DNA from: Mucilaginibacter sp. KACC 22773
GTDB taxonomy: Bacteria > Bacteroidota > Bacteroidia > Sphingobacteriales > Sphingobacteriaceae
Assembly: GCF_028736215.1 (NCBI RefSeq)
Contig: NZ_CP117883.1
Coordinates: 6,572,001-6,636,000, forward strand
Direction of reading: 5' to 3'
DNA length: 64,000 nucleotides
Shown here: one piece after another, positions 61,856-64,000 of the stretch
Layout: every line of letters begins with the position of its first letter
How positions within the stretch are numbered: the stretch's first letter is position 1
Position numbers and translations under genes: made by a program
Notes under the pieces: generated by a model
Seen by the model: only the letters and a program-made list of their open reading frames with translations
The model's database searches: none
Told to the model about the DNA's origin: nothing

Positions 61856-62923
61856 CTAATCTTTTTTTTTATACGCCCTAAAAACCAAAAGCAATATTAC
61901 TACAGCTACCAACGCCAGCGAAAAACCAGCCAAGAAACCAACTACCTTATTGAATTTGGTTTTCTCAAGCGGCAATACAGGGCTGTCGATCATTTGTATC
62001 AAAGGCGTTTCCTGTCTTAAAGCCATCCTTGAAAGCTCAAGATTTTTAACTATTTCTGTATATATAGCTGTACTTGCCTGTACATCAATTTGCTTTTTTT
62101 GCGAAGGTACGCGCAATACCTGCAACGCCGGGTTTGCGTTAGGAGACGCATCAATTGCCGAGGCCACGCCACCAATTGAGCCATTTAATGCCTTCCTCAC
62201 ACTATCGGCCTGAAACTGTAGTATGCGAATATTTTGCTCACTTTTTTTTGTTTTGGTTTGGGTATAAAACTCATTAACTTTTTCAACAAGCTTAACGTTA
62301 AACTCTTTCGCAAAAAGTTCGTCTTTGTTTGTTACATCAACCCTTATTATACTTAACTTTTTATCGGGTTTACTAACCGAAAGTGACTGTTTATTAAGCG
62401 CCTCAACAATTTTAGAGATGATACTATCTTGTTTAATCGTAAACTTACCCGGATCGCCGGAAAATGTTATGTTATCAATACCCTCATCATTTTTCCAAAT
62501 TTGCCGTAAATGATTAAAACTGATGTATCTATCAATCAGCAATTGTTTTTTACCGGCAAATTCACTTTGGCTTAGTAGCGTTTTTTCTACCATCAGGCGC
62601 GACTTATATAACTCAAGAATGTTATCGTTTTGAAATATGCCGCCGCCACCGCCACCACCTATGTCAATACCTGCTATAGATGCAAGACTTGCGTATTGGC
62701 TTAATCCACCAGCCTTACTTCCATCATCTAATACAAAAGTAGATGATGCAGTATAAACAGGCTTTTTAATTATTGCGTAAGCTATTCCTAATATGCCTCC
62801 TAAAGCCCCACCTATTAGTATGATAAGTAGTTTACTTTTTAAATAATTACTAACTAAACGAAATTTATTTACAAACTCTGTTACCGATATTTCGTCAGGG
62901 CTGCTGTTACTTGTATGCGTCAT
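61856..62923 (-). CDS. Chain-length determinant protein (Wzz/GumC-like)
   Basis: An inner-membrane copolymerase regulating polymer length and connecting to the outer-membrane channel. It has an N-terminal helix (about 33-53), a periplasmic domain with PVYTASSTFVLDD and a coiled region, a glycine run (GIDIGGGGGGG near residue 90), and a C-terminal helix at about 325-347 ending AYKKKD. At 355 aa it lacks a fused tyrosine-kinase domain. It is the second gene of the cluster in transcription order, 22 bp after the export protein. Confidence 0.9.
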   Translation of the reverse strand: MTHTSNSSPDEISVTEFVNKFRLVSNYLKSKLLIILIGGALGGILGIAYAIIKKPVYTASSTFVLDDGSKAGGLSQYASLASIAGIDIGGGGGGGIFQNDNILELYKSRLMVEKTLLSQSEFAGKKQLLIDRYISFNHLRQIWKNDEGIDNITFSGDPGKFTIKQDSIISKIVEALNKQSLSVSKPDKKLSIIRVDVTNKDELFAKEFNVKLVEKVNEFYTQTKTKKSEQNIRILQFQADSVRKALNGSIGGVASAIDASPNANPALQVLRVPSQKKQIDVQASTAIYTEIVKNLELSRMALRQETPLIQMIDSPVLPLEKTKFNKVVGFLAGFSLALVAVVILLLVFRAYKKKD

Positions 62924-62945
62924 GAATGAGGTTGATACTGCTTTA

Positions 62946-64000
62946 CTACTTATTTAAACTTAAAATTCCCAAAATTATGGCTCCTAACGAAGCCAGCCCC
63001 GTAGTAAACCCTAAAATATTCTGAGCTGTATTCCCTTTGCTCTCTGATTTTTTCGGCACATAAATTTCGCTCCCCGGTTTAACAGATGGATGATTATTAA
63101 AAAACAAAAATTTCCTGGTGCCTTTTACCGTGCCGTTCGGATACACAACATATGCCCCTCTTCTTAATGCATCAGGACCGTAGCCTCCGGCGTTAGATAC
63201 AAAATCATTAAATGATTTTGAGCTATCATATACTACCGCGCTTGGATAAAGTACCTGGCCATTAACACGAACAATTTGCTGTTGCTTAGGTACCCTTATA
63301 ATGTCGCCATCTTCCAGTAATAAATCACTTTTCGACCCTGGTGTTTTTAAAACCGCCCCAAGGTCAATCCCTACATAGTTGTTGCGCTGTTGCGTATCGG
63401 CATTGGTTGTAGAATCTTTGTAGGCTCTTTTAAGCCTGTTGGCCTGCGCCATCCTTTCCAGGGTAAAAGCCGCGGTATCTGCTTTATTCTTATCAATGCC
63501 CAATATGGCAATGTTTTCTCTTTTTAATGATCCGCCTTCAACATCGGCCGATGCGGTAAGCCCCCCCGCTCGTGCTATCAAATCTGATATTTTTTCGTTT
63601 TTAGTTTTAATGGTATATGATCCCGGATACAATACTTCACCTTCAACTTTAACTGTCTTTTGTTTTTCGTACCCTGGCAAACTATATATTGATACTATAT
63701 CAAATGGTGTTAACACAAAATTGGCTTCATTGGGTTTTAATGGGCCATCAATATTCACGCTAAAAACCTGGGCTACAGAACTGCTTTTAGATGATGGATC
63801 GGCATTAGATACCCTCCTGGCCACTTCAATCCGTTTTGTGCTGGCCCCCTCGGCAAAGCCACCGGCTTTTAAAATCAGGTCCTCTACTTTCATATTTTCC
63901 GAAAAGGCAAATTTCCCAGGCTTCCTTACGCTACCATTAATAGTAACTACGTATTTATCACGTAAATCAAAAATTGATGATATGTTAATAATGTCTTCGC
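62946..64000 (-). CDS. Polysaccharide export protein with SLBB domains (Wza-like), cut by window edge
   Basis: Outer-membrane export protein for the polysaccharide. The frame stays open to the window edge, beyond the Met at 63893: upstream codons read YVVTINGSVRKPGKFAFSEN directly before MKVEDLILKAGGF, one complete SLBB domain, so 63893 is internal. Two further SLBB modules follow (VEGEVLYPGSYTIKTKNEKI with LIARAGGLT; VNGQVLYPSAVVYDSSKSF with NAGGYG). The C-terminus carries GSEIYVPKK and a hydrophobic segment (GFTTGLASLGAIILGILSL). The signal peptide and polysaccharide-export domain lie outside the window. Confidence 0.9.
   Translation of the reverse strand, partial: EDIINISSIFDLRDKYVVTINGSVRKPGKFAFSENMKVEDLILKAGGFAEGASTKRIEVARRVSNADPSSKSSSVAQVFSVNIDGPLKPNEANFVLTPFDIVSIYSLPGYEKQKTVKVEGEVLYPGSYTIKTKNEKISDLIARAGGLTASADVEGGSLKRENIAILGIDKNKADTAAFTLERMAQANRLKRAYKDSTTNADTQQRNNYVGIDLGAVLKTPGSKSDLLLEDGDIIRVPKQQQIVRVNGQVLYPSAVVYDSSKSFNDFVSNAGGYGPDALRRGAYVVYPNGTVKGTRKFLFFNNHPSVKPGSEIYVPKKSESKGNTAQNILGFTTGLASLGAIILGILSLNK

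Noticed and set aside
62640..62670. Glycine run in the chain-length protein as a slippage site
   Set aside because: The run uses mixed GGC/GGT/GGA-type codons, and similar Gly runs are usual in this family.

Overview
The window looks like a chromosomal segment of a Bacteroidota species, most likely of the Sphingobacteriaceae (Mucilaginibacter/Pedobacter-like). The support is a SusC/SusD outer-membrane pair with glycoside hydrolases, near-absence of Shine-Dalgarno sequences, moderate AT-richness, and the contractile-injection and exopolysaccharide gene families present. The genus is inference; there is no rRNA or other taxonomic marker in the window.

Layout. (1) 1-8.1 kb, + strand: a polysaccharide utilisation segment with an STN-type SusC receptor, a SusD lipoprotein, a GH43-like enzyme, a GH29 alpha-L-fucosidase, and a decayed fragment of a second GH43 gene. 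(2) 8.1-15.4 kb, - strand: a thiamine operon thiS-thiC-(TenI-like)-thiE-thiG-thiH-thiF/rhodanese-thiD, headed by a clear TPP riboswitch. (3) 15.7-19.1 kb, + strand: selU-selD (2-selenouridine in tRNA) and a lipoprotein-type metallo-beta-lactamase-fold hydrolase. (4) 19.1-20.3 kb: a 1.1 kb non-coding stretch with several hairpins. (5) 20.3-50.2 kb, + strand: an almost gap-free contractile injection system locus of the extracellular type (eCIS; Afp/PVC/AlgoCIS relatives). (6) 50.4-64.0 kb, - strand: a Wzx/Wzy-type exopolysaccharide cluster that runs off the right edge.

The eCIS locus is the most interesting part. It encodes a Pvc16-like cap, an unrecognised 389-aa protein, one sheath, two tube proteins, a 58-aa Afp6-position protein, a LysM protein, a VgrG-like spike, a PAAR tip, a gp25-like protein, two large baseplate proteins, a 1600-aa protein with three composite PKD repeats, a tape-measure protein, two eCIS-core (DUF4157) cargo proteins and an AAA+ ATPase. 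The order is nearly colinear with Afp6-Afp15, with the cap gene moved to the front and the PAAR/gp25 genes swapped. The cargo proteins differ. One is 1897 aa and combines an eCIS core, a CHAP-like cysteine-peptidase fold, three 140-aa helical repeats and a nuclease-like GH...N...H motif. The other is 448 aa with a charged histidine-rich repeat tract and a second HExxH site. Both start with the same double-phenylalanine pattern, a candidate loading signal. No phage capsid, terminase, integrase, lysis gene or T6SS membrane-complex gene is visible.

In the exopolysaccharide cluster, transcription from the right edge gives: export protein (partial), chain-length regulator, GT4, flippase, GT4, a 506-aa two-part enzyme, GT2, polymerase, GT4, GT4, and the initiating sugar-phosphate transferase. 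It converges on the eCIS locus, with a hairpin between them.
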